64,000 nt of DNA from Cryobacterium ruanii (GTDB taxonomy: Bacteria > Actinomycetota > Actinomycetes > Actinomycetales > Microbacteriaceae). The notes under the pieces were generated by a model, which worked only from the letters and a program-made list of their open reading frames with translations, had not been told where the DNA came from and searched no databases. A program made the position numbers and the translations under genes. Numbering within the stretch: position 1 is the stretch's first letter; every line of letters starts with the position of its first letter. Positions 6,574 to 17,133 of the stretch are shown one piece after another. The stretch spans positions 186,001 through 250,000 of the forward strand of contig NZ_SOHK01000017.1 of the NCBI RefSeq assembly GCF_004404055.1, read 5' to 3'.

Positions 6574-9229
6574 TCGGTGTCTCTACTTTCCCTGAATCAC
6601 GGTCGGATACAGCGCCTTCTGCAGCACTGGTATCGACGGCACCAGATGGTGCATCGGCATCCGCTGCGCCCTCTTCTTCTAGCTCGGGGGCCACGGCGAC
6701 CAGATTACGTTCGCTGTTCTTCGCGATGGAAATGATTCTGTCTTCATCCGCGAATTTCGCGAAAACGACGCCCATCGTGTCCCGACCCTTTGCCGGAACC
6801 TCAGCGACGTCAGAGCGTACCACCTTGCCGCTGGCAAGAACCACAAGTACCTCGTCCTCGGGGTTCACGATCAACGAGCCGACCAAATCGCCGCGGTCGT
6901 CGTTGAGCTTGGCCACCTTGATGCCGAGCCCCCCACGATTCTGCAGCCGGTACTGGTCTGCCGCGGTGCGCTTGGCGTAACCGCCCTCGGTTACCACGAA
7001 CACAAATCCATCGTCATTGATAACCGATGCATCGAGCAGAGTGTCCTCGCCGCGGAAGTGCATTCCGATCACGCCGGAGGTACTGCGGCCCATTGGGCGC
7101 AGTGCTTCGTCCGTGGCCGTGAAGCGGATGGACATGCCCTTGCGAGACACCAACAGCAGATCGGAATCATCTTCGACCAGCAGTGCCGAAACGAGCTCGT
7201 CGCCCTCGCGCAACTTGATGGCGATGATGCCGCCGGTGCGATTGGTATCGTATTCGCGGAGCGCGGTCTTCTTTATCAGTCCGTCACGGGTGGCGAGGGT
7301 CAGATACTGGGCTACCTCGTAGTCGCGAATATCAAGAATTTGCGCGATTTCCTCGCCCGGCTGCAGGGCGAGCAGGTTGGCGACGTGCTGGCCCTTGGCA
7401 TCCCGGCCCGATTCTTGCGCCTCGTAAGCTTTGGCGCGGTAGACCCGGCCCGTGTTGGTGAAGAAGAGCAGCCAATGGTGCGTCGTCGTCACGAAGAAGT
7501 GTTCGACCACGTCGTCGGCGCGCAGCTGAGCGCCCTTGACACCCTTGCCGCCGCGGTGCTGGTTGCGATAGTTGTCACTGCGGGTGCGCTTGATGTAGCC
7601 GCCACGGGTGACGGTGACCACCATTTCTTCTTCGGGAATGAGGTCTTCGATGGACATGTCGCCGTCGAAGCCGAACATGATCTCAGTGCGGCGATCGTCG
7701 CCGAATTTCGCGGTGATCTCGGCGAGTTCTTCGCTGATGATCGTGCGCTGGCGCTCGGGGCTGGCCAAAATAGACTTGAATTCCGCGATCTGCAATTCGA
7801 GTTCGGCGGCTTGATCGATGATTTTCTGGCGCTCGAGGGCGGCCAGGCGACGCAGCTGCATGGTGAGGATGGCGTCGGCCTGCAGTTTATCGACGTCGAG
7901 CAGGGCCATGAGACCTTCGCGGGCGTCGTCGACCGTGTTGGACCGACGGATGAGCGCGATAACCTCATCGAGGGCGTCCAGCGCCTTGAGGTAGCCACGC
8001 AAAATATGGGCATCCGCTTCGGCCTTGTTGAGGCGAAATTGAGTACGCCGAACGATGACCTCGATCTGGTGCGTGACCCAGGCCGAGATGAAGCCGTCGA
8101 GGGCAAGCGTGCGCGGCACGCCGTCGACGATGGCGAGCATGTTGGCACCGAAGTTCTCCTGCAGCTGGGTGTGCTTATAGAGATTATTGAGCACGACCTT
8201 GGCGACGGCGTCGCGTTTGAGCACGATCACAAGGCGCTGGCCGGTGCGGCCGCTGGTCTCATCACGGATGTCCGCGATGCCGGTGATCTTGGCGTCCTTG
8301 ACCAGGTCGGCGATCTTGATCGCGAGGTTGTCGGGGTTGACCTGATACGGCAGCTCGGTGATGACGAGGCAGGTACGACCCTGAATCTCCTCGATGCTGA
8401 CCACGGCCCGCATCGTGATGGACCCTCGCCCGGTACGGTAGGCGTCCTGGATGCCCTTGACGCCAAGGATTTGCGCGCCGGTGGGAAAATCGGGGCCCTT
8501 GATGCGCAAAATCAGCGCTTCGAGCAGTTCGTCGCGGCTGGCGTCGGGGTTCTCGAGGTACCACTGGGCGCCTGCAGCGACCTCCCGCAGGTTGTGCGGT
8601 GGAATGTTGGTGGCCATACCGACGGCAATACCGACGGAGCCGTTGACCAGCAGGTTCGGAAAACGGGCCGGCAACACGGTCGGCTCGAGGGTGCGGCCGT
8701 CGTAGTTGTCCTGAAAATCGACGGTATCCTCGTCGATATCACGCACCATTTCGAGGGCGAGCGGGGCCATCTTCGTTTCTGTGTATCGTGGGGCTGCTGC
8801 ACCGTCGTTGCCAGGGGAACCGAAGTTGCCCTGGCCGAGGGCGAGCGGGTAGCGCAAACTCCACGGCTGTACGAGACGCACGAGGGCGTCATAGATGGAG
8901 GAGTCACCGTGCGGGTGGAATTGCCCCATCACGTCACCGACCACGCGGGCACACTTGGAGAAGGCCTTGTCGGGGCGGTAGCCGCCGTCGAACATGGCGT
9001 AGATCACTCGTCGGTGCACCGGCTTCATGCCGTCGCGCACGTCGGGCAGCGCGCGCCCGACGATGACGCTCATCGCGTAATCGAGGTAGGAGCGTTGCAT
9101 TTCCAGCTGCAGATCAACCTGGTCGATCTTGCCGTGCTGTACGAGGTGCGCTGCTGCCGCCGCAGCGTGAGCCGCGGTGTCCTCGGGGTTGACCCGGTCG
9201 GAGCCACCCGTGGTGTCGTCAGATGTCAA
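6566..9229 (-). CDS. gyrA: DNA gyrase subunit A
   Basis: Breakage-reunion subunit of type II topoisomerase that introduces negative supercoils with GyrB. The catalytic tyrosine is in APRYTE. The quinolone region reads [10 protein letters not shown], with serine and aspartate at the usual resistance positions. The C-terminal beta-pinwheel carries the GyrA box [10 protein letters not shown]. The frame is open up to a GTG at 9289, but that start would overlap gyrB by 70 bases. The TTG at 9229 overlaps by only 11 bases and has AAGGA upstream, so it is preferred, giving about 887 residues. Conserved sequence begins at [19 protein letters not shown]. The start site is the one uncertain point. Co-transcribed with gyrB and DUF3566. 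Confidence 0.96.
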   Translation of the reverse strand: MTSDDTTGGSDRVNPEDTAAHAAAAAAHLVQHGKIDQVDLQLEMQRSYLDYAMSVIVGRALPDVRDGMKPVHRRVIYAMFDGGYRPDKAFSKCARVVGDVMGQFHPHGDSSIYDALVRLVQPWSLRYPLALGQGNFGSPGNDGAAAPRYTETKMAPLALEMVRDIDEDTVDFQDNYDGRTLEPTVLPARFPNLLVNGSVGIAVGMATNIPPHNLREVAAGAQWYLENPDASRDELLEALILRIKGPDFPTGAQILGVKGIQDAYRTGRGSITMRAVVSIEEIQGRTCLVITELPYQVNPDNLAIKIADLVKDAKITGIADIRDETSGRTGQRLVIVLKRDAVAKVVLNNLYKHTQLQENFGANMLAIVDGVPRTLALDGFISAWVTHQIEVIVRRTQFRLNKAEADAHILRGYLKALDALDEVIALIRRSNTVDDAREGLMALLDVDKLQADAILTMQLRRLAALERQKIIDQAAELELQIAEFKSILASPERQRTIISEELAEITAKFGDDRRTEIMFGFDGDMSIEDLIPEEEMVVTVTRGGYIKRTRSDNYRNQHRGGKGVKGAQLRADDVVEHFFVTTTHHWLLFFTNTGRVYRAKAYEAQESGRDAKGQHVANLLALQPGEEIAQILDIRDYEVAQYLTLATRDGLIKKTALREYDTNRTGGIIAIKLREGDELVSALLVEDDSDLLLVSRKGMSIRFTATDEALRPMGRSTSGVIGMHFRGEDTLLDASVINDDGFVFVVTEGGYAKRTAADQYRLQNRGGLGIKVAKLNDDRGDLVGSLIVNPEDEVLVVLASGKVVRSDVAEVPAKGRDTMGVVFAKFADEDRIISIAKNSERNLVAVAPELEEEGAADADAPSGAVDTSAAEGAVSDRDSGKVETPNE

Positions 9230-11237
9230 GGAAACGCACGTCCTTCGCGTTTTTCTGAATGAAGTTACGTCGTGATTCGACGTCTTCACCCATCAGGGTG
9301 GAGAAGATTTCGTCGGCGGATGCCGCGTCGTCCAGGGTGACCTGCAACAGCGTGCGGGATTCGGGAGCCATAGTGGTTTCCCACAACTCTTTGTAGTCCA
9401 TCTCGCCGAGGCCTTTGTAGCGCTGGATTCCATTGTCCTTCGGGATGCGCTTGCCGGCGGCGGCGCCATCGGCGAGGAGCGCATCGCGCTCGGCATCGGA
9501 GTACACGTACTGGTGCGGCGAATTGGTCCACTTGAGCCGGTACAGCGGCGGCTGAGCGAGGTACACGTAGCCGAGGTCGATCAGCGGGCGCATATAGCGG
9601 AACAACAGGGTCAGCAGCAGGGTAGTGATGTGTTGGCCGTCGACATCGGCGTCAGCCATCAAAACGATCTTGTGGTAGCGCACCTTATCGGGGTTGAACT
9701 CTTCACCGATGCCGGCGCCGAAGGCCGTGATCATGGCCTGGACCTCGTTGTTGCCGAGGGCACGGTCGAGCCGGGCCTTCTCCACGTTGAGGATTTTGCC
9801 GCGCAAGGGGAGGATCGCCTGGGTTTCCGGATTACGGCCCTGCACGGCGGAGCCGCCGGCCGAGTCGCCCTCCACGATGAAAATTTCCGAGATCGAGGGG
9901 TCTTTGCTCTGGCAATCCTTGAGCTTGCCTGGCATGCCGCCACCCTCAAGCAGTCCCTTTCGGCGTGCGGTCTCGCGCGCCTTACGGGCGGCCATACGAG
10001 CGTTGGACGCCTGCAAGGATTTACGGATGATTTCCCGGGCCGGATTCGGATTGCGGTTGAACCAATCCGTGAGCTGGTCGTTGGCAACCTTCTGCACGAA
10101 GGACTTCGCCTCGGTGTTGCCGAGTTTGGTTTTGGTCTGGCCTTCGAACTGCGGTTCGGCAAGTTTGATCGACACGACTGCGGTCAGGCCTTCACGCACG
10201 TCGTCGCCGGTGAGGTTGTCATCTTTCTCTTTCAGGATGCCCTTCTCACGGGCGTACTTGTTCACCAGGGTGGTCAGAGCAGCGCGGAAACCCTCTTCGT
10301 GGGTTCCGCCCTCGTGGGTGTTGATCGTGTTCGCGTAGGTGTGCACACTCTCGGTGTACGCCGTGGTCCACTGCATGGCCACTTCGAGGGCCATCTTGCG
10401 TTCGTGGTCTTCCCATTCGAATGAGATGATCTCGTCGTTGACGAGTTCGGCTTTCTTGGCACGGTTGAGATATTCGACGTAGTCGACGAGGCCCTTGTCG
10501 TACTTAAAGGTATTACTGACGACCTTGCCTTCGTCGGTACGGTGGGCTTCACGCTCGTCGGTGAGGGTGAGGCGCAGGCCCTTGTTAAGGAAGCCCATCT
10601 GCTGAAAGCGTGCGCGTAGGGTTTCGTAATCGAACTCGGTCGTCTCGAAGGTTTCCGCGCTGGGCCAGAATGTGATCGTCGTGCCGGTTTCGTCGTTCGT
10701 TTCGCCCTGTTCCAGGGGCGCATTTGGAACACCGTTGGCGAAACTCTGACGCCAGATGAATCCCTGTCGACGAACCTCGACCTCGAGGCGGCTCGATAGG
10801 GCGTTGACGACGGAGCTTCCGACGCCGTGCAATCCACCGGAGACGGAGTAGCCACCACCACCGAACTTGCCGCCAGCGTGCAGCACAGTCAGCACTACCT
10901 CAACGGTCGACCGCCCCTCGGTCTTATGAATATCGACGGGAATTCCTCGGCCGTTGTCTTCGACGCGGATCGCGCCGTCGGCAAGGATGCGAATGTCGAT
11001 GCTGTCGCAGTGCCCGGCGAGAGCCTCGTCGACGGAGTTGTCGACGATCTCATAGACAAGGTGGTGCAGTCCGCGCGGTCCGGTGGACCCGATGTACATT
11101 CCGGGTCGCTTACGAACGGCTTCCAGGCCTTCAAGCACCTGGATATCGTCGGCACCGTACTCATGCTCCGGCTCCCGCTCCGCCACAACTGGGGATATAT
11201 CTGGGGACGTGCGTTCGGGCGTCGGTTCAACTGTCAT
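9219..11237 (-). CDS. gyrB: DNA gyrase subunit B
   Basis: ATPase subunit of gyrase, 672 residues. The GHKL ATP site shows [10 protein letters not shown] and DNGRGIPVD, and the ATP lid [15 protein letters not shown]. The transducer domain follows. The TOPRIM domain has EGDSAGGSA and the metal-binding DADVDG, and the C-terminal tail has RYKGLGEM. It reads from an ATG with an AGGAG site 12 bases upstream. A TAGACT -10 element lies about 40 bases upstream. Between this gene and the DUF721 gene is a 120-bp gap. Confidence 0.97.
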   Translation of the reverse strand: MTVEPTPERTSPDISPVVAEREPEHEYGADDIQVLEGLEAVRKRPGMYIGSTGPRGLHHLVYEIVDNSVDEALAGHCDSIDIRILADGAIRVEDNGRGIPVDIHKTEGRSTVEVVLTVLHAGGKFGGGGYSVSGGLHGVGSSVVNALSSRLEVEVRRQGFIWRQSFANGVPNAPLEQGETNDETGTTITFWPSAETFETTEFDYETLRARFQQMGFLNKGLRLTLTDEREAHRTDEGKVVSNTFKYDKGLVDYVEYLNRAKKAELVNDEIISFEWEDHERKMALEVAMQWTTAYTESVHTYANTINTHEGGTHEEGFRAALTTLVNKYAREKGILKEKDDNLTGDDVREGLTAVVSIKLAEPQFEGQTKTKLGNTEAKSFVQKVANDQLTDWFNRNPNPAREIIRKSLQASNARMAARKARETARRKGLLEGGGMPGKLKDCQSKDPSISEIFIVEGDSAGGSAVQGRNPETQAILPLRGKILNVEKARLDRALGNNEVQAMITAFGAGIGEEFNPDKVRYHKIVLMADADVDGQHITTLLLTLLFRYMRPLIDLGYVYLAQPPLYRLKWTNSPHQYVYSDAERDALLADGAAAGKRIPKDNGIQRYKGLGEMDYKELWETTMAPESRTLLQVTLDDAASADEIFSTLMGEDVESRRNFIQKNAKDVRFLDI

Positions 11238-11276
11238 CTGAAATTAGGCTCCTGACCATCGCACGGGCGACCATTC

Positions 11277-11282
11277 AGTCTA
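11277..11282 (-). promoter_or_regulatory. Probable -10 element of gyrB operon
   Basis: TAGACT on the minus strand, 39 bases before the gyrB ATG. This would give a leader of about 30 nt containing the AGGAG site. No convincing -35 is seen. Confidence 0.4.
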
Positions 11283-11357
11283 CCAAACAGGGGGAGACCA
11301 ACCGGCCATAATCGTCGTTTGACGCGTTTTGTTCAAGGGGTTGACCTAAATGCTGGG

Positions 11358-11897
11358 TTACCCGTAGGTATCGCGCGGACCACGCCCTGGAATTGATCTG
11401 GGGCCCTTTTTCCAGGACGGCGCGTTGGGCCCCTGGAAACGAATTGACTGGATGCCCGCGTCCGGATACCGATTCACGATGTGCTCCATGATGACATTAC
11501 GCATCAGCCGCAACTGGGTGGCCCAGGCGGTGGATTCACAGTGCACGGTGAGCACGCCGTCATCGATGCCCGCCGGGGTGGAATGGTTGGCGGTTTCGTC
11601 CCCGGCCAATTCCGCCCACGACGCGAGAAGTTCGGATTGGGCCAGGGGCGAGTTCCACCCAAGCTGCATGGTGAGCGAGTCGATGGTATCGCCGAGACCG
11701 CGCGGGTCGCGCCCGATTCCAAAGGGAACACTCGAACCGGCGGCCGGCGCAGGTCGCTTGCGACCACGCGAGCGCCGGGCGTTCGGATCGCCGAAGATGC
11801 CCTTAAACCGCAGGTAGACATTCGCCGCTTCACTGGTAGCGAATTCCCGTGCATCGTGTTCCTGCCCTGTTTCACGTGGAACATCTTTGTCAGCCAT
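11358..11897 (-). CDS. dciA: DUF721 / DciA-like protein
   Basis: DUF721 proteins such as DciA are replicative-helicase (DnaB) operators in bacteria without DnaC; Rv0004 is the mycobacterial member at this position. The chosen ATG gives 179 residues starting MADKDVPRETG. It overlaps the recF stop by 8 bases, and an upstream in-frame ATG at 11969 lies inside recF and is rejected. A basic, low-complexity N-terminal part (RRSRGRKRPAPAAG) precedes the KH-like DUF721 core (about residues 75-160), with WAELAGDETANHSTPAGIDDG split across it and LTVHCESTAWATQL. A perfect parS sequence lies inside its first codons. Assignment to the family is firm; helicase loading here is inferred. Confidence 0.85.
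   Translation of the reverse strand: MADKDVPRETGQEHDAREFATSEAANVYLRFKGIFGDPNARRSRGRKRPAPAAGSSVPFGIGRDPRGLGDTIDSLTMQLGWNSPLAQSELLASWAELAGDETANHSTPAGIDDGVLTVHCESTAWATQLRLMRNVIMEHIVNRYPDAGIQSIRFQGPNAPSWKKGPRSIPGRGPRDTYG
11868..11883 (-). promoter_or_regulatory. parS site inside the DUF721 gene
   Basis: On the minus strand the 16-mer TGTTCCACGTGAAACA is identical to the Bacillus subtilis parS consensus (TGTTNCACGTGAAACA). It encodes DVPRET in the DUF721 protein and is a probable ParB loading site. Confidence 0.75.
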
Positions 11898-13074
11898 TGT
11901 TGACCATTCCGCTCTGAACCTGACCACCATGGATGTGAATAGTGTGGGCCACCAAGGCTTTCGGGACATCCTCGAGTACGGCGGCCGTTATCAGCACTTG
12001 TTCGAACGATGCGATCGCAGCGGCCAACCGAGCCCGGCGGTTCAGATCGAGTTCAGCAAAGACATCATCGAGAATCAGGACCGGGTCGCCACTGGCCGAA
12101 TCCTGGCGCAACAGCGCAGCAGATGCGACTTTCAACGACAACGCGAAGGACCACGATTCCCCGTGGCTGGCATAGCCCTTGGCCGGCAGGGAGTTGAGCA
12201 TGAAGACCAAATCGTCGCGGTGCGGCCCGGCGAGGGTGATTCCTCGTTCCAGTTCCCGTTTGCGCAGTCCGGCCAGAGCCGTACGAAAGATCTCGTTGGT
12301 GGTGGATTCCACCGAACCAACCGCAACAGTAGATGTCCTAATGTTCTCCGCGCTGAGGTCGGTGTCTTCGTCAGCACCCAGGATGCTCAGGCTGGCGACG
12401 AGGGCCGGGCCGTGATCCTCGTTCACCACCGCCCGATAGGCCGCGCGGAGCGGGTCACCGAGCTGCTGCACGAGCTTGGCTCGTTCGTCAATGATTTCCG
12501 ACCCAAACTCCACCAAGCGTTCGTCCCAGATATCGAGCGTTGAAAGCTGGTTGCCGCGCGCTCCGCTAGCCCGTGCCGATTTAAGTAGTGTGTTGCGCTG
12601 TTTGAGCACCCGGTCGTAATCGCTGAGTACGGCGGCGAGACGCGGGGTGCGCAATACCAGGAGCTGATCGAGAAACTTGCGACGACCAGAGGGATCGCCA
12701 CGCACCAAGGCAAGGTCCTCGGGGGCGAACACGACGCTCGAGAAATAGCGGGGAAGATCGCGGGTCTTAATGACCGAGCGATTGACCTGCGCCCGATTCT
12801 GTCCGGTGCGATTGAGCTGTACCTCGGCCAGGATCTCCCGGCCATTGTATTCAAGCCGGGCTCGAATGATGCCGGCGTCCCGTCCGGCCCGAATCATGGC
12901 CTTATCGCTGGAAACACGGTGTGAACTCAGCGTGCTGAGAAAACCGAGCGCCTCGATCAGGTTGGTCTTGCCCTGACCGTTGCGCCCGACGATGAGGTTC
13001 GGGCCCGGAACAAACCCGACCTCGGCGCTCGCGTAGTTGCGAAAATCGGTCAGGGAGAGGTGGGTGACCCGCAC
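11890..13074 (-). CDS. recF: DNA replication and repair protein RecF
   Basis: SMC-like ATPase that helps load RecA at gaps. The 394-residue protein begins MRVTHLSLTDFRNY. It has Walker A in GRNGQGKTN, the ABC-type signature region, and Walker B in LILDDVFAELD. It starts 5 bp after the dnaN stop, and its stop overlaps the DUF721 start, so dnaN-recF-dciA is a tight operon. No gnd gene separates dnaN and recF, unlike in Streptomyces. Confidence 0.96.
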   Translation of the reverse strand: MRVTHLSLTDFRNYASAEVGFVPGPNLIVGRNGQGKTNLIEALGFLSTLSSHRVSSDKAMIRAGRDAGIIRARLEYNGREILAEVQLNRTGQNRAQVNRSVIKTRDLPRYFSSVVFAPEDLALVRGDPSGRRKFLDQLLVLRTPRLAAVLSDYDRVLKQRNTLLKSARASGARGNQLSTLDIWDERLVEFGSEIIDERAKLVQQLGDPLRAAYRAVVNEDHGPALVASLSILGADEDTDLSAENIRTSTVAVGSVESTTNEIFRTALAGLRKRELERGITLAGPHRDDLVFMLNSLPAKGYASHGESWSFALSLKVASAALLRQDSASGDPVLILDDVFAELDLNRRARLAAAIASFEQVLITAAVLEDVPKALVAHTIHIHGGQVQSGMVNNG

Positions 13075-13079
13075 CGGCG

Positions 13080-14228
13080 TTAGCGCAACAGCAAGTTGGG
13101 CTGAAGCAGATACTTGTAGCTGTCCGCTCCGGCCTGCTCGCGCGAGGTCTGGCTGGTGATGAGGACCGGCCCTGGCTTGTTCGGGTTCTCCGTCTTGGTG
13201 AACGAGATGCGCACAAATTCGGAATGAACGGCGCTGAGTCCGTCAAGCAGGAACTGTGGCTTGAGGGAGACGATGGTCTCGGTGCCGGAGAGGATGGCGT
13301 CAATGGTTTCCGAGGCCTGGGCCTGCTCGGAGCCGACGGCTTCGAGGGTGACCCCATCGACGGCGAAAGTGAAACGCAAGGCCGCTTCGCGTTCCAGCAC
13401 GAGCTGCACGCGGCGGGTGGCTTCGATGAGATCGGCCGTGTTCATGACCGCATAGTTGTCAACGGTGGCGGGGAACAAACGACGTACCGGGGGAAAGTTT
13501 CCCTTGATCAGCAGCGAGGTGACGGTCTTCTTGTTCGCGGTGAACGCGATCAGTTCGCGATCGTCACTGCTGGTGATGGAGACCGAGAGGGTACCGCTAT
13601 GACCGAAAGTCTTGCCGACTTCCTGCAAGGTACGCGCCGGCACGAGGGCCGTAACCGTACCTGTAGCGGCGCTGGTGCCTGGATCCCAGTCAATTTCCCG
13701 AACCGCGACACGGTATCGGTCGGTCGCGACGAGGCTCAGGCTGTTTTCTGTGACCTCGAGCTGCACGCCGGTGATCACGGGAGTGACATCATCGCGTGAC
13801 GCAGCCACGGCCACCTGGGCGACTGCGGCGGCGAATTCTTCAGCCGGGACGAGGCCGGACTGGGTGCTGACAACCGGAATACTCGGATATTCCTCAACGG
13901 GCATAGAGAGCAGCGTGAAGCTGGCCGATCCACAGTTGACCTTGATGCGCGAGTTTTCCGTAGAGAAACGCACCGGTGCGTTCGGGAGGCGGCTGGCGAT
14001 TTCGGCGAGGAGGCGACCCGAGACGAGTACCTTACCGGTTTCCTCGACCTCGGCCATTATCTCGGTCTGGGCCGAGACTTCGTAGTCGAAGGAGGAGAGA
14101 ATCAAGCCCGTGGCGGTGGCTTCGATGAGCACACCACTCAGAATCGGCAGGGTCGTTCGTTGGGGAAGAAGTTTGACCGCGAAGGACACTGCTTCGCTGA
14201 AGACATCCCGATTTGCCTGAAATCTCAC
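13080..14228 (-). CDS. dnaN: DNA polymerase III beta sliding clamp
   Basis: Ring-shaped processivity clamp of the replicase, built from three similar domains; this copy has 382 residues. The N-terminus from the chosen GTG reads VRFQANRDVFSEAVSFAVK and is followed by the LPQRTTLPILSGVLIEA block; the end carries the family-typical LLQPNLLLR. GTG at 14228 is chosen because AAGGA lies about 8 bases upstream and family members start here. An in-frame start 14 codons upstream lacks a ribosome site. It is the first gene of the block left of oriC. Confidence 0.96.
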   Translation of the reverse strand: MRFQANRDVFSEAVSFAVKLLPQRTTLPILSGVLIEATATGLILSSFDYEVSAQTEIMAEVEETGKVLVSGRLLAEIASRLPNAPVRFSTENSRIKVNCGSASFTLLSMPVEEYPSIPVVSTQSGLVPAEEFAAAVAQVAVAASRDDVTPVITGVQLEVTENSLSLVATDRYRVAVREIDWDPGTSAATGTVTALVPARTLQEVGKTFGHSGTLSVSITSSDDRELIAFTANKKTVTSLLIKGNFPPVRRLFPATVDNYAVMNTADLIEATRRVQLVLEREAALRFTFAVDGVTLEAVGSEQAQASETIDAILSGTETIVSLKPQFLLDGLSAVHSEFVRISFTKTENPNKPGPVLITSQTSREQAGADSYKYLLQPNLLLR

Positions 14229-14714
14229 GAAATATTCCTTGCGTTCGACGGGCGGATGGGTGGGCCTCAATGCTAGCTGCTGTCACCGGCCGGTTCGTTA
14301 CCGTGCAGGTCCAATGGCATTTCGAGTCAAGGTTGTCGGCTAGATCAAGTTAAAGAATTCTTGTTAATCTTCTTAACCGTTGTGGAAACTGTGGATAACT
14401 CTGTGAAAACCGCTCAGGGATTGGGAACTACACGTTTGTAAGTTGTGGGCGAGCTGTGGAAGTTTGTCATTCGTTTGCGCAAGTCGATCGCAGCGTAATT
14501 ACATGTTTCTACAGACTGGCCCCGAGTTTCTACAGGAATGGCCACGTTGTGTGAGTTAATTCCACAGGGTTATCCACAGGTGTGAAAACTAAAAAAAAGC
14601 GGCCCACCAGGGTTGAACACGGTGTGTGCACGGGCGTGCACACACCCAACCACGGTGAAAACCTTAAAACTTTCGGTGGGACCGCGAAATTCGAAGCTTT
14701 CTGACGATGCCGAA
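14229..14714. other. oriC: Chromosomal replication origin region (oriC) between dnaN and dnaA
   Basis: A 486-base noncoding gap between dnaA and dnaN, the usual actinobacterial position of oriC. Perfect DnaA boxes are TGTGGATAA at 14390 (minus orientation) and TTATCCACA at 14570 (plus). Weaker box-like sequences occur at 14381, 14455 and 14558. Runs such as TTCTTGTTAATCTTCTTAA near 14358 and an A8 run at 14591 are low in GC for this genome and could serve as the unwinding element. An inverted repeat at 14621 borders the dnaA end. Replication starts here by inference from synteny and boxes; no experiment is implied. Confidence 0.85.
14621..14646. terminator. 12-bp inverted repeat downstream of dnaA
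   Basis: A perfect 12-bp stem (GGTGTGTGCACG / CGTGCACACACC) closes on a two-base loop about 70 bases beyond the dnaA stop. On the minus strand a T8 run follows some 20 bases later, so it may end dnaA transcription; an origin-structural role is equally possible. Confidence 0.5.
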
Positions 14715-16133
14715 TTACTTGTAGCGATGGTCCTGCTTGATTCGGTTGGTCAGCTCGGTCACCTGGTTGTAGATGGACCGACGCTCCTTCATGAGCTCAC
14801 TGATCTTTTTATTCGCGTACATGACGGTTGTGTGATCGCGGTTGCCGAATAGCTGCCCGATCTTGGGCAGGGACAGGTTGGTGAGTTCACGGCACAGGTA
14901 CATTGCGATCTGTCGGGCAGTGGCAATGGCCTGTGACCGACTGGACCCGTACAGGTCATCGACCGAGAGCTTGAAATAATTAGCGGTGTTCGTGATGATG
15001 TCGACGGGCGCGATCACATTGTCCTCGTCGAGAGTGATGAGGTCTTTCAACACCGTTTGGACCAGGTCCATATCGACCGGCGTGCGATTAAGGCTTGCAA
15101 AAGCCGTGACTCGAATCAGGGTCCCCTCGAGTTCACGAATATTCGACGAAACCTTTGACGCCATGAACTCGAGGATGTCGTGGGGCACCTGCAGCTTTTC
15201 GCTTTGGGCCTTCTTGCGCAGAATGGCGATGCGGGTCTCGAGGTCAGGAGCCTGTACATCCGTTATCAGACCCCACTCGAAGCGACTGCGCATACGGTCT
15301 TCGAAGCCGGTGAGGTGTTTGGGGGGCAGGTCGCTCGTGATGACCACCTGTTTGTTGTGGTCGTGCAGGGTATTAAAGGTGTGGAAGAAGGCTTCCTGGG
15401 TCTCCGCTTTGTTCTGTAGAAACTGAATGTCGTCGATCATCAGGATGTCGATGTTGCGGTAGCGCGCTTGGAAGGCGGCGCCGCGGTTATTCGCGATGGA
15501 ATTGATGAAGTCGTTGGTGAATTCTTCGGAACTGACGTAGCGCACGCGGATACCCGGATAGAGGCTCATTGCGTAATGACCGATGGCGTGCAGCAGGTGA
15601 GTCTTACCAAGACCCGACGATCCATAGATGAAAAGTGGGTTGTAGGCCTTGGCCGGTGCTTCGGCCACGGCTACGGCGGCGGCGTGTGCGAACCGGTTGG
15701 ACTGCCCGATCACGAAGTTATCGAAGCTGTACTTGGGGTTGAGCCGGGTCTCGTGCGGCTGAGCGGGCACGGTCCCCTCGAACACCGATTGCGGTGTGGC
15801 CGGCGTGACGACGTCCGGCGGAGTCAACGTCTGCTGCACGGGACGCAACGATTCCTGCTCGAGCTCCGGGTTGACGACCACATAAAACGTCGACACGGCG
15901 GTGGCTTCATCGAGCTGGCCCATCGCAGTGAGCAGGGGTACCCGCATCCGCTGATTGAGCATGCTGGCCGTGAACTCATTGGGCACCTCGAGATAGAAGG
16001 TGCCGGCGGCAATGCCCTTCGGCTCCACCAGACTCAGAAACCCGTAAAGCATGGGTGTGATCGTGGCGTCGGATTCCAACGTGGTCAGAACGGACCGCCA
16101 TGTCTCGGCTATCGGCGCTTCGACGTCTGCCAT
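14715..16133 (-). CDS. dnaA: Chromosomal replication initiator protein DnaA
   Basis: AAA+ initiator that binds DnaA boxes and melts oriC. The chosen ATG gives 472 residues beginning MADVEAPIAETWRSVL. Domain I (about 1-80) is followed by a Pro/Thr-rich linker, then Walker A in GSSGLGKTH, Walker B in ILMIDDIQFL and sensor regions. The DNA-binding domain IV ends with GNRDHTTVMYANKKI, the DnaA signature. The longer frame to 16268 is rejected because its first 45 codons show no similarity to the family. Two strong DnaA boxes upstream (16289, 16332) suggest autoregulation. Confidence 0.97.
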   Translation of the reverse strand: MADVEAPIAETWRSVLTTLESDATITPMLYGFLSLVEPKGIAAGTFYLEVPNEFTASMLNQRMRVPLLTAMGQLDEATAVSTFYVVVNPELEQESLRPVQQTLTPPDVVTPATPQSVFEGTVPAQPHETRLNPKYSFDNFVIGQSNRFAHAAAVAVAEAPAKAYNPLFIYGSSGLGKTHLLHAIGHYAMSLYPGIRVRYVSSEEFTNDFINSIANNRGAAFQARYRNIDILMIDDIQFLQNKAETQEAFFHTFNTLHDHNKQVVITSDLPPKHLTGFEDRMRSRFEWGLITDVQAPDLETRIAILRKKAQSEKLQVPHDILEFMASKVSSNIRELEGTLIRVTAFASLNRTPVDMDLVQTVLKDLITLDEDNVIAPVDIITNTANYFKLSVDDLYGSSRSQAIATARQIAMYLCRELTNLSLPKIGQLFGNRDHTTVMYANKKISELMKERRSIYNQVTELTNRIKQDHRYK

Positions 16134-16276
16134 TGTTCCTACAATCTGTGTTTTTTGGTCTTTCGCGAGCGGGCCGCGGGCGGAAGGTGCACGGCCGGTG
16201 TCGGACGTCGGCCCATCAACCGTTACGCGGGCCGCACGGCGCGTGATCACGGCAAGGTTCAGGCTCATCGTTAAAG

Positions 16277-16340
16277 TTATCCACCGCTTGTGTATAAAAT
16301 CGACCTAATTCTCAGGTTGGGGGCACCAACCTGTGGATAA
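16277..16340. promoter_or_regulatory. DnaA boxes upstream of dnaA
   Basis: TTATCCACC at 16277 (one mismatch), TGTGTATAA at 16289 (minus-strand TTATACACA, perfect) and TGTGGATAA at 16332 (minus-strand TTATCCACA, perfect). They lie in the 461-base dnaA-rpmH gap, and likely serve dnaA autoregulation or as a second part of the origin. Confidence 0.75.
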
Positions 16341-16461
16341 CTTGTCTTCACGGTAGTCAATCCCGCTCAGCGAGGCGAATTCGACGGTGACTTCGCCTTC
16401 TCCACCTGGAATCTGCGTAGGAGTCATTATTGTGGAGATTTTGCCGATTCGGGGCGTGAGT

Positions 16462-16490
16462 TTGACCAGACGTGGTCGAGGCCGTAGTTT
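16462..16490 (+). promoter_or_regulatory. rpmH promoter
   Basis: TTGACC at 16462 and TAGTTT at 16485 are separated by exactly 17 bp, a good vegetative sigma-factor match. Transcription would start near 16497, giving a leader of about 98 nt before rpmH. Confidence 0.65.
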
Positions 16491-16594
16491 TAATCAGTTG
16501 ACCCCATCCCGTGGGCTTCCGACTTCTGCGCGCGCTGCTGTTCTGGCCGAGGGGAAATTGGCCGGCGGTGATTCAAATACGTGGAGATTGAACT

Positions 16595-16732
16595 ATGAGC
16601 AAGAGAACCTTCCAGCCGAACAACCGTCGTCGCGCCAAGGTGCACGGCTTCCGTCTGCGCATGCGCACCCGTGCCGGCCGCGCCATCCTCGGTGCCCGCC
16701 GTCGCAAGGGTCGCACCGAACTCTCCGCGTAG
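16595..16732 (+). CDS. rpmH: Ribosomal protein bL34
   Basis: A 45-residue, extremely basic large-subunit protein. The start [13 protein letters not shown], the core [13 protein letters not shown] and the end KGRTELSA match L34 throughout. The ATG has a GGAG site about 10 bases upstream. It is first in the conserved order rpmH-rnpA-yidD-yidC-jag-rsmG. Confidence 0.97.
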   Translation: MSKRTFQPNNRRRAKVHGFRLRMRTRAGRAILGARRRKGRTELSA

Positions 16733-16755
16733 GTTCTCGTGGTCGCCAGGTTCTC

Positions 16756-17133
16756 GTGCTCGCTCACGTAAACCGCATCACGAGCGGCAGCGATTATCAA
16801 GGTGTCGTTCGGCGCGGTGTGCGAATCGTCGGTGCGCACACCGTGCTCTATGTGCGAAAAAGTCCTGCCGGGCCCTCAGACCCTGTTGGTACTTCGGTTC
16901 GTTTTGGCTTCATTGTCGCGAAGAATGTGGGTAACGCCGTGCGGCGCAATCTCGTTCGCCGCCGCCTGAAGGCGGTCACATTCGAACTGATGTCCCTGGT
17001 ACCGCCGGGAACGGACGTCGTGATCCGTGCCTTGCCGGCGGCGCGCGAAGCAGCGTGGCAGACACTGCACGAAGAAGTACAACATTCCCTCTCCCGCCCG
17101 CTTTCTTTGCGAAAAAGCAGTGCGGGTCGATGA
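16756..17133 (+). CDS. rnpA: Ribonuclease P protein component
   Basis: Protein cofactor of RNase P, which trims tRNA 5' leaders. The chosen GTG gives about 125 residues starting VLAHVNRITSGSDYQGVVRRG, consistent with family length. The conserved RNA-binding segment is NAVRRNLVRRRLKAV. The open frame extends upstream across rpmH in another phase, but family members begin here. Its TGA overlaps the yidD ATG (ATGA). The upstream sequence carries a duplicated AGGTTCTCGTG, 17 bp apart, the second copy supplying this GTG. Confidence 0.92.
   Translation: MLAHVNRITSGSDYQGVVRRGVRIVGAHTVLYVRKSPAGPSDPVGTSVRFGFIVAKNVGNAVRRNLVRRRLKAVTFELMSLVPPGTDVVIRALPAAREAAWQTLHEEVQHSLSRPLSLRKSSAGR

Noticed and set aside
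7058..9262. 734-codon open frame antisense to gyrA
   Set aside because: It mirrors the codon usage of gyrA; the protein shows no family resemblance and has a mirror-frame composition.
16134..16594. A gene in the dnaA-rpmH gap
   Set aside because: No frame has coding features; it holds DnaA boxes and the rpmH promoter.
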